In this document: piece after piece, positions 53,661 through 63,260 of the stretch
How positions within the stretch are numbered: the first letter of the stretch is position 1
Layout: each line of letters starts with the position of its first letter
Source of the DNA: Acidobacteriota bacterium
Lineage (GTDB): Bacteria; Acidobacteriota; Terriglobia; Versatilivoradales; Versatilivoraceae
Direction of reading: 5' to 3'
Assembly: GCA_022826755.1 (NCBI GenBank)
Contig: JAJDUG010000026.1
Span: forward strand, 1-64,000
DNA: 64,000 bases
Notes under the pieces: generated by a model
The model's input: the letters and a program-made list of their open reading frames with translations, nothing else
Databases searched by the model: none
What the model was told of the DNA's origin: nothing
Translations under genes and position numbers: made by a program

Positions 53661-54449
53661 TCAAACGGATCCAGGCTCTATGCCGGCGGGTGCGTGGGAT
53701 TTCCGATGTCCCGGGCGGCGTTCCCGGAGGACTTTTTCCATGCGAGCCAGATCGATGGGGCTGTTGACTCCCATGACCTCCAGCCAATCGTCGCAGACCA
53801 CGGCCTCCACCGCTTTCCCCAGGCGGCTCAAGAGGCCCACGCAATCGGTAAGGTAATACTCCTTCTGGCGATTGTCGGCGGTCAATCGGTCGATGACTTC
53901 GGACAGGTCGGGAATTCGAAAGCAATAGAGCCCGGTGTTGACCTCCTTGACCTGCAGCTCGGAAGGACCGGCCTCTTTCTGTTCGACGATACCCCGAACC
54001 CTCCCGTCTTCCGCCCGGATCACCCGGCCGTAACCGGTGGGATCGGCCAGCCGGGTCGAAAGCAGCGTGAGGCCGGCACGGGTTCGATCGTGCGCCTGTA
54101 TCATTTTCCGGAGGGTCCCGGCGGAAATCAATGGCACATCGCCCGACAAAATCAGGAGGTTGCCGGGCTTGCCGCACCACCAGTCCCTGGCAACCTGCAC
54201 GGCGTGTCCGGTTCCCAGTTGCGGAACCTGCTCGGCGAACTCGACGGCCCGGTGCCTCAGCCTCGACTTCACCATGGCGGCCTGATGCCCCACCACCACC
54301 AGAGTGTGCCGGGGGTTCAAGTCCTCGACGGTCTGCAGAAGGTGTTCCACCAGCGGCTGCCCCGCCAATGGGTGCAGCACTTTCGGCAGGGACGACTTGA
54401 GGCGCGTGCCCTTTCCGGCCGCCATGATCAGGACGTGGGTGGGATTCAT
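53661..54449 (-). CDS. GlmU-type UDP-GlcNAc pyrophosphorylase, uridyltransferase domain only
   Basis: A 262-residue nucleotidyltransferase. ATG 54449 starts the conserved [30 protein letters not shown]. Other GlmU motifs are [12 protein letters not shown], the [11 protein letters not shown] metal site and [22 protein letters not shown]. The C-terminal left-handed beta-helix acetyltransferase domain of bifunctional GlmU (about 200 more residues) is absent, so acetylation of glucosamine-1-phosphate must be done elsewhere. The start overlaps the stop of a YvcK-like fragment by ATGA, and glmS follows, so amino-sugar synthesis is grouped here. The longer frame to 54530 is not conserved. Confidence 0.88.
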   Translation of the reverse strand: MNPTHVLIMAAGKGTRLKSSLPKVLHPLAGQPLVEHLLQTVEDLNPRHTLVVVGHQAAMVKSRLRHRAVEFAEQVPQLGTGHAVQVARDWWCGKPGNLLILSGDVPLISAGTLRKMIQAHDRTRAGLTLLSTRLADPTGYGRVIRAEDGRVRGIVEQKEAGPSELQVKEVNTGLYCFRIPDLSEVIDRLTADNRQKEYYLTDCVGLLSRLGKAVEAVVCDDWLEVMGVNSPIDLARMEKVLRERRPGHRKSHAPAGIEPGSV

Positions 54450-54772
54450 GGTTGAGCGGAGGCCGAAGCCGGCAGTTGCGGCTGGAGGCCATCGAGGGCC
54501 ATGCGGGCATCGAATATCGCAAACATGCACATGCGGATGTCACCCGGCGGCAGTATCCGAAACTCCCGCCTCAGGCGATCCGAGGAGCCGCCGTCATCGG
54601 TGACGGTCACTACCGCGGTCAGCTGCTCGATGGCGGGAGTCGGAGAAGCGGGCTTGGAATCGGCGCTCCGAACAAAATGCTTGAGCCCGGAAAGGAGGCG
54701 GGAGAGCCCCGTCCCTCCTCCGATGGAGACGATTCCGATGGCTGGGGAGATTGGGTCGATCTTGGAAAGCAC
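54446..54772 (-). pseudogene. Truncated YvcK/CofD-like N-terminal fragment
   Basis: A 108-residue frame from GTG 54772. It carries the YvcK phosphate-binding N-terminus [36 protein letters not shown] and [14 protein letters not shown], which in full YvcK proteins continues for about 200 more residues. Here it ends after a short unrelated tail ([20 protein letters not shown]). The stop overlaps the uridyltransferase start as ATGA. Full YvcK controls cell-wall precursor supply, so a link to the glm genes is plausible. The fragment may be a deletion relic retained because it drives translation of the next gene. Confidence 0.75.
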
Positions 54773-54786
54773 TCGGTGCGAACCGC

Positions 54787-55494
54787 CTACGATGTTGCTT
54801 CGGGGGGTTCCTCCGGAAAGACCAGCGAGGCAAACCGGGAGTCTCTCGTGAGCGGCTCGAAGTCGGCATCTCGTTGGGCCAGGAAACGGTTTCCCACCTT
54901 CAGGTCGATAGCAAGCCTGAGGTGTTTCAGCGCGCGGTCCCTGTTTCCCAGTCGACAGTAGCACACCGCCAGGGCGTAGATCACGTAGTCACACTTGGGG
55001 CTCCGCTTCAGCGCTCGGTTGAGGTGCCTTATCGACTCCTGGAAGCGGCCGTCGTTGATCAGGGTAATGGCGACATTGTAAAGTTCTTCGGTGGTCTTGG
55101 GGACAGGTTGGCGGCGAGCCATCTTGTTTTGGCACAGCCTGATATGGGTCAGAGCCCGTTCGTATATCTCTCTGTCCCGACCGTCGGCGGAGATCACTTT
55201 CTCGAACGCTTCTTTCGCCTGCTCGAATTGTTGACGATAGAGCAGGCGAACCGCCGCCTCGTACCGCTTGATCAGGGTGCTTCGGCCCGTGCGGGCCGAG
55301 CCGGCTCGCGGCTGGGCTGTCTTGGTCCTGGAACGCCGTGAAGACCGGGGACCGCCGGCTTTGGCGGAAGGGGTCTGCCTGGCGGTCGCGTCCCCGGTGG
55401 ACCCGGCGGCCTTTGAACCAGGGATCGGGTTGAGCTCGGGCGGCGGCGTTTCCGTCGAAGTCCTCACCTTGGCTTTGGGCTGAGTTCTGGGCAT
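54787..55494 (-). CDS. TPR-repeat protein
   Basis: A 235-residue protein with a disordered, basic, proline-rich N-terminus (residues 1-70) and three or so tetratricopeptide-like helix pairs: [50 protein letters not shown] and [30 protein letters not shown] proteins scaffold protein complexes. It lies 14 bases upstream of the truncated YvcK fragment in the same direction and may be the first gene of the glm cluster transcript. No partner is identifiable. Confidence 0.78.
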   Translation of the reverse strand: MPRTQPKAKVRTSTETPPPELNPIPGSKAAGSTGDATARQTPSAKAGGPRSSRRSRTKTAQPRAGSARTGRSTLIKRYEAAVRLLYRQQFEQAKEAFEKVISADGRDREIYERALTHIRLCQNKMARRQPVPKTTEELYNVAITLINDGRFQESIRHLNRALKRSPKCDYVIYALAVCYCRLGNRDRALKHLRLAIDLKVGNRFLAQRDADFEPLTRDSRFASLVFPEEPPEATS

Positions 55495-55935
55495 GTCTCC
55501 CTTGATTGGCAGGTCAGCGGCGGCGGCCGGTCGTAACTGAAAAACCGCTTCCCCGGAAGGTTGTCCTTGCAGCCGGCCCCCTTACCTCTCTTTCCGGGAT
55601 TTGGGGCCGCAGGGATGTCGTCGGCCTCGGCCCGGCGCCCACTGGTTTTGATTCGTCAGATGCGGCAGGATGAACGATACCAGGCAAGCAGCAGTGAGGG
55701 TGGGCTGACATAGCTTGAAGTGGACAATACTCATATCAGAAACCGTCCCGGCCCGTCAACCGGGGCTCCGGCTGATGTGTTTAAGCCGGGCAATGGGTCT
55801 GATACACTGGGAACAGGCAGGTTGACCCGGGGTTCGGGGGAAGCTCGAGCAAGCCCACGGCTTCTCCAATCGGCCCGGCGATCGTCTCCGGGCCAAGGCG
55901 CGGCATTAAAGCGCGGCATTAAAGGAGGTCAGGCG
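55495..55935. other. Intergenic region between divergent TPR and M16 genes
   Basis: 441 bases that should hold two divergent promoters. The coding frame of the M16 protein is open back to GTG 55720, but the residues there are low-complexity and basic, and the true start is probably TTG 55936. The right end carries a tandem 13-base duplication and a strong ribosome binding site. Confidence 0.5.
55898..55923. repeat. Tandem duplication of a 13-base unit ahead of the M16 gene
   Basis: GCGCGGCATTAAA occurs twice in direct succession (55898-55910 and 55911-55923). The second copy runs straight into the AAAGGAGGT ribosome binding site at 55921-55929. It may be a recent slip duplication. Confidence 0.7.
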
Positions 55936-57405
55936 TTGCAAGGTTACTCCGGCGGGTTGTCCCCGAGACCGATCACCCGGCGGATCGGGTCCGATCGAAG
56001 GAGGCGCGCGGCTGCCGGCAGGTTGGTCTGGCTGGGGGCGGTGTTGGCGAGCGGTCTCCTCCTGGGCGCCCTGCCGGAATCGGGTTTCGGGCAGAGCAGG
56101 GATCGTGAGGCCGGGGGGAACGCAACCGTCCAGCGCTTCCAGCTTCTCAACGGCTTACGCGTCCTGCTGCTGCATCGCCAGGGTGGGGACCGGTTGTTTG
56201 TCAATCTTCTGATCAGGTCGGGATCGACCCTTGACCCGGCCCACAAGCCCGGACTGGCGCGCTTGTCGGCGAGCCGGCTGCTCGTCCAAACTCCCGATGA
56301 CACCAAGGAACTCCAGGTGCTGGGTATCGAGCTGGAGGTGGACGTCCAGCCCGATGCCACCATTCTCCGGGCCGACATGCCTCCCCGCCGCCTGCGCACC
56401 TTCCTTGACTTGCTGGGAGCCGCCCTGGCTCCGCCGCCGTTTGAGGACAAGGTCGCGCAGGCCACCGCGCCGGTAAAGGATGATTCGCCCGGAGAGAGCC
56501 CGGACGGTCTGGCCCACGGCCGCTTCAGAAGAGCGATCTTCGGAGACCATCCCTATGGGAACGGTTCCGGAAGGAGGAGAGGCGCGGAGGCCATCCTGCA
56601 CGGTGATCTGGACGACTTCCGGCGTCGCCACTACATTCCCAACGATGCCTCCCTGATTGTGGTCGGCCCCATTCCCGGGAGTGAGCTGATGGATGTGGCC
56701 CGGGAAAAGCTGGGGCCTTGGACCAAGGGGGTCCCTCAGGAACCCGGTTATCCCGAGTTCCCGCGGTTGGATCGTCTTTCGATCCAGCTCGTGGGTGAAG
56801 ATGAGGGAGGCTCGGAAGCGGGAATCGTCTTCGGCCACAGGACCCCACGCCGATCGAGCGGCGACTTCTACAGCCTCGAGGTTCTGAACCTGCTCTTGGG
56901 AGGGCTGGGTACCGGTTCCCGTCTCAGCCGCGTGTTTCTGACACACCGGATCAACTATCGATTTCTTGACAGTCGGATTCGGTTTTTCCGGATCGGAGGC
57001 ATGTTGCAGGTGTTGGCCAAGGTTCCCGCGCAGGCTGCGGCGGGTGCGCTGACGGCCATCCTGGAGGCTGTAGAAAGCCTCAAGCAAACTCCGGTTTCGG
57101 AGGCTGAGCTGGAGTCGGCAAAGACACGGCTCATCGCCAGTCATTGGGAAAGAATGCGATCCCCCGAAGCCGTTGCCGATGAGTTGACGCAGATGGAGCT
57201 GTTCTCTCTTTCCAAGGATTTCTTGCACCGGTTCGGCGACCATGTCCGAACACTGACGCCGGAAGACATACAGGGAGCCGCCAAGGCCCACCTCAGCACG
57301 ACCAGGGCGGTTGCGGTAGTGACGGGTTCGAATCCGAAGGTCCGTTCCCGGTGGGACCGGTTCGGTACCGCTGAAGTGGTTGCCCTCCCAGTAAGTTCCG
57401 AGTGA
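55936..57405 (+). CDS. M16-family peptidase-like protein lacking the HxxEH zinc motif
   Basis: A 489-residue protein. TTG 55936 is chosen because AAAGGAGGT ends six bases upstream. A signal peptide with arginines and a hydrophobic run (LVWLGAVLASGLLLGALPESGFGQS) follows. The M16 fold is seen in FQLLNGLRVLLLHRQGGDRLFVNLLIRSGS, then KPGLARLSASRLL where active enzymes have KxGLAHxLEHMxF, and later FRRRHYIPNDASLIVVGP and LNLLLGGLGTGSRLSRVFLTHR. With no HxxEH motif it should not cleave peptides, and it probably acts like the non-catalytic subunit of an M16 pair. No catalytic partner lies beside it. Confidence 0.83.
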   Translation: MQGYSGGLSPRPITRRIGSDRRRRAAAGRLVWLGAVLASGLLLGALPESGFGQSRDREAGGNATVQRFQLLNGLRVLLLHRQGGDRLFVNLLIRSGSTLDPAHKPGLARLSASRLLVQTPDDTKELQVLGIELEVDVQPDATILRADMPPRRLRTFLDLLGAALAPPPFEDKVAQATAPVKDDSPGESPDGLAHGRFRRAIFGDHPYGNGSGRRRGAEAILHGDLDDFRRRHYIPNDASLIVVGPIPGSELMDVAREKLGPWTKGVPQEPGYPEFPRLDRLSIQLVGEDEGGSEAGIVFGHRTPRRSSGDFYSLEVLNLLLGGLGTGSRLSRVFLTHRINYRFLDSRIRFFRIGGMLQVLAKVPAQAAAGALTAILEAVESLKQTPVSEAELESAKTRLIASHWERMRSPEAVADELTQMELFSLSKDFLHRFGDHVRTLTPEDIQGAAKAHLSTTRAVAVVTGSNPKVRSRWDRFGTAEVVALPVSSE

Positions 57406-57564
57406 CAATTGGATATCTGGACCGCGGTGGGTTCCACGGAAAGCGGACCGATGTCGAGTCCCGCCGGTTGATACAAACCCTTGGCGCAGGCGGCATACTT
57501 TAGAGGGTTGGTTTCTTCCGCTGCCGTGCCCCGGGCCTGTCGGTCCGGTCCAGGTTTCGGGTTC

Positions 57565-58164
57565 ATGTTGACAGACAAACAGCTCCATACCAGGACCGAC
57601 GAAGAGTTGATGGAAGAGCTCAAGCGGGGTCGCCAGGAGGCTCTGGGCTTTCTGTTTGACCGTTACTACCGCCTGGTCTTCAGCGTGGCTCTCAAGATTC
57701 TTCGTGATCGGGGCGAAGCGGAAGATCTCATGCAGGAGGTATTCATTGAGATTTACCGGCGGATCGAAGTCTTCAATCCCGACAAGGGGAGCGCCAAGAC
57801 CTGGATCCTTCAGTATGCCTATCACAGGAGTCTCAACCGGCAGAAGTACCTGACTCTGCGCAACTTCTACGACCAGACGGAAGAAACGGACCTGGAAAGC
57901 CATGAATTCGCCCACTCCATGAAGGGGTGGAACGGCCTCACCTATCAGGATTGGGGTCAGATGATCGAAAAGGGATTGCAGACGTTGACGGAAAGGGAAC
58001 GCCGGACATTGGACCTGGCCTATTTTCAGGGGTTGCTCCTGAAAGAGATTGCCGTCCAAATGAACGAACCCTTGTCCAATATACGGAACCACTACTACCG
58101 GGGTCTCAAAAAGTTGCGGTCCTTCCTGCAGGCCCACGGCTGCATGAACCGGACCACGGGTTGA
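57565..58164 (+). CDS. Sigma-70 family (ECF-like) RNA polymerase sigma factor
   Basis: A 199-residue sigma factor. Region 2 (residues about 25-90) has EALGFLFDRYYRLVFSVALKIL then RGEAEDLMQEVFIEIYRRIE and TWILQYAYHRSLNRQKYL. Region 4 (about 130-185) has LTERERRTLDLAYFQGLLLKEIAVQMNEPLSNIRNHYYRGLKKL. There is no region 1.1 or 3, as in ECF types. ATG 57565 is the first methionine of the conserved frame. The anti-sigma candidate follows 18 bases downstream, a standard pairing that holds the sigma factor inactive until a signal arrives. The TonB receptor at 59695 may be a target gene, but that is only proximity. Confidence 0.92.
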   Translation: MLTDKQLHTRTDEELMEELKRGRQEALGFLFDRYYRLVFSVALKILRDRGEAEDLMQEVFIEIYRRIEVFNPDKGSAKTWILQYAYHRSLNRQKYLTLRNFYDQTEETDLESHEFAHSMKGWNGLTYQDWGQMIEKGLQTLTERERRTLDLAYFQGLLLKEIAVQMNEPLSNIRNHYYRGLKKLRSFLQAHGCMNRTTG

Positions 58165-58182
58165 TGCCCAGGGGATGTCACC

Positions 58183-59520
58183 ATGTCCAAGTGTGATGAA
58201 TCGAACTGTGAACGATTCGAAGAGTTGTGTGCCCTGGCGGCACTAGGCCAGATCTCTGCAGGGGAGTACGTCGAACTTCGCTCCCGACTGATCGTGTGCG
58301 AGGATTGTCGGAAAAGTCATCAGGATTACCTGGAGATCCTTCACGAGCACCTGCCGCTGGTTGCCGCGGGAGAGCCCGCCGATTCCTCCTCCAAGGTTGC
58401 CCTGCATGAATCGAGCTACAGGCAGCGATTTCTGCAGCGCACCGAGCGTCAGGATGGCTTCCCTGCTGCTCCCGCCAGAGCCGGAAACGCAACCCGCTCA
58501 GGGGTTGGGGCGGGGCCATGGTATCGGCCGAACCGAGTGGCGCGGTACGCCCTGCCTGTGGCGGCCGGTCTCCTGGTGGCGGCGCTGGGGCTGAACGGGT
58601 TCCAGTGGTACCGGGGCGGAGAGCGCTTGTCCAGCGCCGCGGCCAGGGTGAGCCAACTCCGTGAAGAGATCAGCCGGCTCAACCGTCAAATTTCCGACGA
58701 GTCCCTGGCGGGTCTGTCACCGGCTCCCGCCACTCCCGCGGTCCCCGATCGGTCGGGGGCGGAAATGGATCGGCTAGTTGAGGAACTGTCTCAGGCGCAA
58801 AGCCAGCGGCGCATGGCCCTGGCCAGGTTTCAGAGTCAGAGCCGGAAGCTGGTGGAGACCCGGGCGGATACCGATGCCTTGAATCGGACGCTGGAGGAGG
58901 CCAGGAATTCGGAAACGCAGTTGTCGGAGAAATTGGCAAGGGTGGAGAGGGCTCTTCAGGCTCGCAACAGCGAGTTGGAGGCTCTGCGGAAGCAGGGGGG
59001 CACCCGGGAGGTGACCCTGGCGCTTCAGGAAAAGCAGATCGGCGAGTTGGCTCGGAAGGTGAACGAGCAGGCAGAGACCATCCGGCGGGATCATGAGTTG
59101 CTGGCGGCGGACCGGGATATTCGAGACTTGTTGACGGACCGCAACCTGCGTGTGAGTTACGTCGAGGACCATGATCCGGAAGGAGAGCGAATCGTGGATG
59201 CGCACGTGTTTTATGCCCAGGGCAGGCGCCTGCTCGTCTATGCCCACGAGACGCCAAGGGGGGAAAAGTCGCTGGATAATTTCTCGCTCCAAGCATGGGG
59301 GAAACGCAGTTCCGCCCTCACGGGTTCACCCAAGAGCCTGGGCATCTTCTATGCGGACGCCAGGAACGACAAGGGCTGGATCCTCAAGTTCGACGATCCC
59401 GAAGTGCTCTCCCAGATCGATGCCGTCTTCGTTACGCTGGAGCCCAAGGAAGGCAGCCTGAAGCCGGGAAGCGAACCGCTTCTGTATTCCCACCTGACCA
59501 CCGATGACGATCTCCCGTGA
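58183..59520 (+). CDS. Transmembrane anti-sigma factor candidate with coiled coil and anchored outer domain
   Basis: A 445-residue protein. The N-terminus NCERFEELCALAALGQISAGEYVELRS followed by CEDCRKSH fits a zinc-binding anti-sigma (ZAS/zf-HC2-like) domain, although the spacing is not standard. One transmembrane helix lies near residues 122-145 (ALPVAAGLLVAALGLNGF). A long coiled coil (about 150-300) with many E/R/Q residues follows, then a C-terminal globular domain with VFYAQGRRLLVYAHETPRGEKSLD. The cytoplasmic domain probably binds the upstream sigma factor, while the outer domain senses an envelope signal. The coiled coil and outer domain are longer than in simple anti-sigma factors. 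Confidence 0.72.
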   Translation: MSKCDESNCERFEELCALAALGQISAGEYVELRSRLIVCEDCRKSHQDYLEILHEHLPLVAAGEPADSSSKVALHESSYRQRFLQRTERQDGFPAAPARAGNATRSGVGAGPWYRPNRVARYALPVAAGLLVAALGLNGFQWYRGGERLSSAAARVSQLREEISRLNRQISDESLAGLSPAPATPAVPDRSGAEMDRLVEELSQAQSQRRMALARFQSQSRKLVETRADTDALNRTLEEARNSETQLSEKLARVERALQARNSELEALRKQGGTREVTLALQEKQIGELARKVNEQAETIRRDHELLAADRDIRDLLTDRNLRVSYVEDHDPEGERIVDAHVFYAQGRRLLVYAHETPRGEKSLDNFSLQAWGKRSSALTGSPKSLGIFYADARNDKGWILKFDDPEVLSQIDAVFVTLEPKEGSLKPGSEPLLYSHLTTDDDLP

Positions 59521-59694
59521 TTCGTTCACCTTCCCAATACGTGGATCCGAACCCCAGGATCCACCCTGTCCGGTACCGGTCGTTCCGTTCAGTCACATCG
59601 CCTGATCCCAGTGACGCAGCAGGAAACCCGCGGTGGCATACTCGGGTGTGAGCCGGGCTGCATCCTTGCTCCACAGGGGAGGTGGATACACACC

Positions 59695-62600
59695 GTGCGT
59701 TTGATTCCAGTCCCAACCTTGTTGCTGGCATTGGCCGGCTCGCTGCTGGCCAACCCCACGGCGACGCTCAGCGGCCGGGTGACCGACAGGCAGGGGCAGG
59801 TTCTGTCAGAGGTCCAGGTGACCGCCACCCAAATCGAAACCAACCAGAGGTTTCGGACCAGGACCAACCGGTTGGGGCTCTATCGGCTCTCCAACCTGCC
59901 GCCGGGACACTACCGGGTGATTATCCGCCTGCTGGGTTACCGCACGATCGTGAAGCCGGATCTGGAGCTCCACGTCCAGGATGCCGTGGTTCTGAACTTT
60001 TCGATGCAGGTGGGATCGGTCATCGCCAGCGTCACCGAACTGGGGGGAATCCCGCTCATCCGCACCGAGTCCGCCACATTGGGCACCACCATCAGGCCGC
60101 AGGTCATGACGGAGCTGCCCTCATTGACCCGCAATCCCTACGATTTTGTGGGGGTCAGTTCAGGGGCCACTCAGGCCAGCGTGAGGCGCGGCATCGGCTT
60201 TGCCCTGAACGGCCAGCGGGCCGAGAGCGGGGGCTTCCTGCTGGACGGAAGCGCCAACAACGATCCCTACAACTCCGGCCCGGGCCAGATCGTTCCCCTG
60301 GACGCCGTGCAGGAATACCGGTTGCTCACCAACAACTTCACCGCCGAGTATGGCCGCAACGCGGGATTTATCGCCAACGCCATCACCAAGAGCGGCGTGA
60401 ACGAGTTTCACGGGAACGCCTACTATTTCGTGCGCCACTCCGGACTGGCGGCCAATACGTTCGAGAACAACTCCAGGGGGCTGCCCCGGCCGGTCTTCAA
60501 CCGCCGGCAGCTCGGGGGCACGCTGGGCGGGCCCGTCTACCGGGACAAGATCTTCTTCTTCGCGGCCTTCGAGCCCATACTGGTGCGGAGTTCCGCCCCT
60601 CTCAGCTACTACGTCCCCACCCCGCAACTGCTTTCGGTCAGCTCACCCGGAACCAATGCCATCTTCGACCGCTTTCCCCTGCCCGCCAACCTCTCCGACA
60701 CCGACATCAGCACCCGGACCGTCTGTCCCTTCGGAAGGGCCTGCGGGTCCAGGTTCGGGGCGGGTTTCGTCACACTGCCGGCATTGGCCTCCACTTCGCG
60801 TACCGGGCCGGTGGATGCCGGAGCCGGTCCGCCCCAGGACACCTACCTCTGGACGGCGCGGGTCGACACCAGCCTCGGTCCCCGCACGGTGCTGAACACC
60901 CGTTACGCCTTTCAGGATCATGTCCGGCAGGCAACCGTGGATCAGCCCTATTCCCCCCTGCTGGACCGGTCCTTTCACTTGAGGAATCAAACCATGACGG
61001 TCAACCTGACGCGATTCTGGTCGGGCAATCTTCTGACCGAATCCCGCCTGGTCTTCAACCGTCTCTTTCAGCAGAGGGCGATCCAGCTCCCTGGAGGCTT
61101 CCCCTCTTTCGTCATAACCGGGGATGAAATCAGCGGCGCCGTGGGAGCTCTGGCATTGCCCTCCGGACGGAATGGTGACGGCGGCGCCCAGAACGAGTAC
61201 CAGTTTCAACAGATGGCGAACTGGGTGAGAGGCCGGCACAACCTCAAGTTCGGCGCCAGCCTAGTCCATCTCCGGGACAACCAGACCCCCGCCGAGTCCG
61301 TCCTGACTCGCCACAACCACGTGGAGTTCAGGGACCTGCAGCGGTTCGTGAACGGCCGGGCGTCCTCCTTTCAGATTCACCTGGATCCGAGAGGCAAGGT
61401 TCCCGGAGAGCTGTTGGTTCCTCCGTTCGGTCCCTTCAACCCGCGGCGCCACTATCGCTTTAACGACTTGGCCGGTTTTCTGCAGGACTCCTGGAAGGTG
61501 ACGCCCCGGCTGACCTTGTCGCCGGGTGTACGGTATGAATATTTCGGTTCCGGCCACCGCATAGGCCAGGAAAAGCTGTTGGAAGCCAGCTTCTATCGAG
61601 GGGACGGGACCACGGCCCTGGAGCAGGTGGCCAACGGGCGTTTGCTCCGCACCGTCGACGCGCCCGGCCGGTACCGCAACCGCTTCTTTCCGCCCGGCAA
61701 GACCAACCTCTCCCCCAGAATGGGTCTTGCCTATGATTTGACCGGAAGAGGCCGACTGGTCATGCGGGCCGGGATCGGGCGCTTCTTCGAGCGACTGCCC
61801 GGCTTTGTCTACGAGAACCTGAATCCGCCCGCATTCAGCGTCGTCCGTATTTCCGGAGTCCCGTTGTCGCCGGCCCTGTTTGAAGATCCCTACCCCCTGT
61901 TGTTCTCGCGTCCCTTGTCGTTGCCTCCCAGTGCCGTCAGCCACCTGGACCAGGATCTTGCGACCGCCTCCACCTGGGCCTGGAATGCCACCCTCCAACA
62001 CGACTGGGCCAACAAGCTGCTGCTGGCTGCATCCTACGTGGGTTCCGGGGGCGGGAATCTCTACCGGCCCATCAACGCCAATCGACTGGGGAGTGGCCGG
62101 TTTCTTGGGCGCCCGGGCGAAAGACTGCTCAACCAGGTCGCGGCATTGATCACCGTGGGGAACCGGGCCCGTTCTTCCTATCACGGGATGCAGCTCAGGA
62201 TTGACAGCCTTCGCCTGCGCAGATTCGGGTTGCAGTACGGTCTGAACTACACCTGGAGCCACTCCCTGGACAACGTGAGCTCGCTGGTGGGTGACGACAG
62301 CGTGAGCGGTGGCGGCGGGCTGCCCCTTGACGCCTTTGACCCCGATCTGGACAAGGGCCCCTCCGATCACGACGTTCGCCACCGCATGGTCGGCCATGTC
62401 GTCTGGCAGATTCCGGGTGCGGCTCGAACCAGGGGAGTGACGCGCCTCTTGTTGGCAGGCTGGCAGTTCAGCGGGATCGTATCCGTTCAGAGCGGCCAGC
62501 CCTTCAGTCTTTGGGACGGCCGGGTCATCGATCGAGAGTTGTCCGACAACACCCGGCCGAGACTCATGGGAAAGGCGCCGGAAATGCTCGGTACCGGGGA

Positions 62601-63042
62601 GCGCCAGGTCGATGTCAGAACGCCGAACGCCTTTCTTGTGCTGCCCGTCAACCGGGTCCGCAACCCCAATGGGAGCTGTATCGCCGATGCCGAGCCCTTT
62701 GGCTGTCAACTCTCCGTCAACGGACCGTTTGACGGGTCTTTGGGTCGCAACACCTTCCGGCGGCCGGGCACCCACTTCCAGAACGTTGCGTTGGCGAAAA
62801 ATATCGATCTCCCCGAGATGGGTGGGGTGGAAGGATCGCAGCTTCAACTCCGGGCGGAGTTCTACAATCTCTTCAACCACTCCAACCTGTATGTGAAGCC
62901 GGCGACAACCAACGTGGCGGCCTCGTCCTTCAACACCGACCTGGGGTCTCGAGTTCCGGGAGTGGTGGCCGCCTTCGGGACGCCAGCGGGTTTTCCGCAG
63001 GAAGCCCGCCAGATCGTCCTGGCCGCCAAGTTGATCTTTTGA
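59695..63042 (+). CDS. TonB-dependent receptor-like outer-membrane protein with carboxypeptidase-regulatory domain
   Basis: A 1115-residue protein from GTG 59695, which follows a GGGAGGTGG site about ten bases upstream and starts MRLIPVPTLLLALAGSLLA, a signal peptide. ATLSGRVTDRQGQVLSEVQVTA begins the regulatory-like domain (to about residue 115). The plug-like region includes LDGSANNDPYNSGPGQIVPLDAVQEYRLLTNNFTAEYGRNAGF, then NAITKSGVNEFHGNAYYF, and a long barrel with FLQDSWKVTPRLTLSPGVRYEYFGSG ends in KLIF. It is an Oar-like importer or surface protein and differs from the receptor at 28563. The substrate is unknown. Its upstream neighbours are a sigma and anti-sigma pair. Confidence 0.87.
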   Translation: MRLIPVPTLLLALAGSLLANPTATLSGRVTDRQGQVLSEVQVTATQIETNQRFRTRTNRLGLYRLSNLPPGHYRVIIRLLGYRTIVKPDLELHVQDAVVLNFSMQVGSVIASVTELGGIPLIRTESATLGTTIRPQVMTELPSLTRNPYDFVGVSSGATQASVRRGIGFALNGQRAESGGFLLDGSANNDPYNSGPGQIVPLDAVQEYRLLTNNFTAEYGRNAGFIANAITKSGVNEFHGNAYYFVRHSGLAANTFENNSRGLPRPVFNRRQLGGTLGGPVYRDKIFFFAAFEPILVRSSAPLSYYVPTPQLLSVSSPGTNAIFDRFPLPANLSDTDISTRTVCPFGRACGSRFGAGFVTLPALASTSRTGPVDAGAGPPQDTYLWTARVDTSLGPRTVLNTRYAFQDHVRQATVDQPYSPLLDRSFHLRNQTMTVNLTRFWSGNLLTESRLVFNRLFQQRAIQLPGGFPSFVITGDEISGAVGALALPSGRNGDGGAQNEYQFQQMANWVRGRHNLKFGASLVHLRDNQTPAESVLTRHNHVEFRDLQRFVNGRASSFQIHLDPRGKVPGELLVPPFGPFNPRRHYRFNDLAGFLQDSWKVTPRLTLSPGVRYEYFGSGHRIGQEKLLEASFYRGDGTTALEQVANGRLLRTVDAPGRYRNRFFPPGKTNLSPRMGLAYDLTGRGRLVMRAGIGRFFERLPGFVYENLNPPAFSVVRISGVPLSPALFEDPYPLLFSRPLSLPPSAVSHLDQDLATASTWAWNATLQHDWANKLLLAASYVGSGGGNLYRPINANRLGSGRFLGRPGERLLNQVAALITVGNRARSSYHGMQLRIDSLRLRRFGLQYGLNYTWSHSLDNVSSLVGDDSVSGGGGLPLDAFDPDLDKGPSDHDVRHRMVGHVVWQIPGAARTRGVTRLLLAGWQFSGIVSVQSGQPFSLWDGRVIDRELSDNTRPRLMGKAPEMLGTGERQVDVRTPNAFLVLPVNRVRNPNGSCIADAEPFGCQLSVNGPFDGSLGRNTFRRPGTHFQNVALAKNIDLPEMGGVEGSQLQLRAEFYNLFNHSNLYVKPATTNVAASSFNTDLGSRVPGVVAAFGTPAGFPQEARQIVLAAKLIF

Positions 63043-63072
63043 AGTTTGAAGTGTGAAGTTTGAAGTGTGAAG
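63040..63072. repeat. Short tandem heptad-like repeat after the TonB receptor
   Basis: Starting at the receptor stop codon, TGAAGTT and TGAAGTG units alternate (TGAAGTTTGAAGTG twice), about 33 bases in all. Such short TGAAGT repeats may be slip-prone. I see no gene in the following 190 bases. Confidence 0.6.
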
Positions 63073-63260
63073 GGTGGAGAGTGGGGAGGGGTCAGCCGGG
63101 GGTTTTCGGAACAGGCAAGCGCCGTGTGACGTGGATGCGCTTGAACGGTTACACCGAGACCGACAAGATGCTCAACCTGTCGATCAAATGACTATCCACT
63201 TCTCGCCTGGCCGCACCGGCGTCACACACGACGGGGTGGTTGATACAGGGTCTAACAGGA

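Noticed and set aside
57324-57335. GGGTTCGAATCC, like a tRNA T-arm
   Set aside because: It lies inside the M16 coding frame, and no acceptor or anticodon stems surround it.
63125-63191. In-frame WMRLNGYTETDKMLNLSIK followed by a stop
   Set aside because: It may be the tail of a lost gene, but it is too short to assign and lacks an upstream frame.
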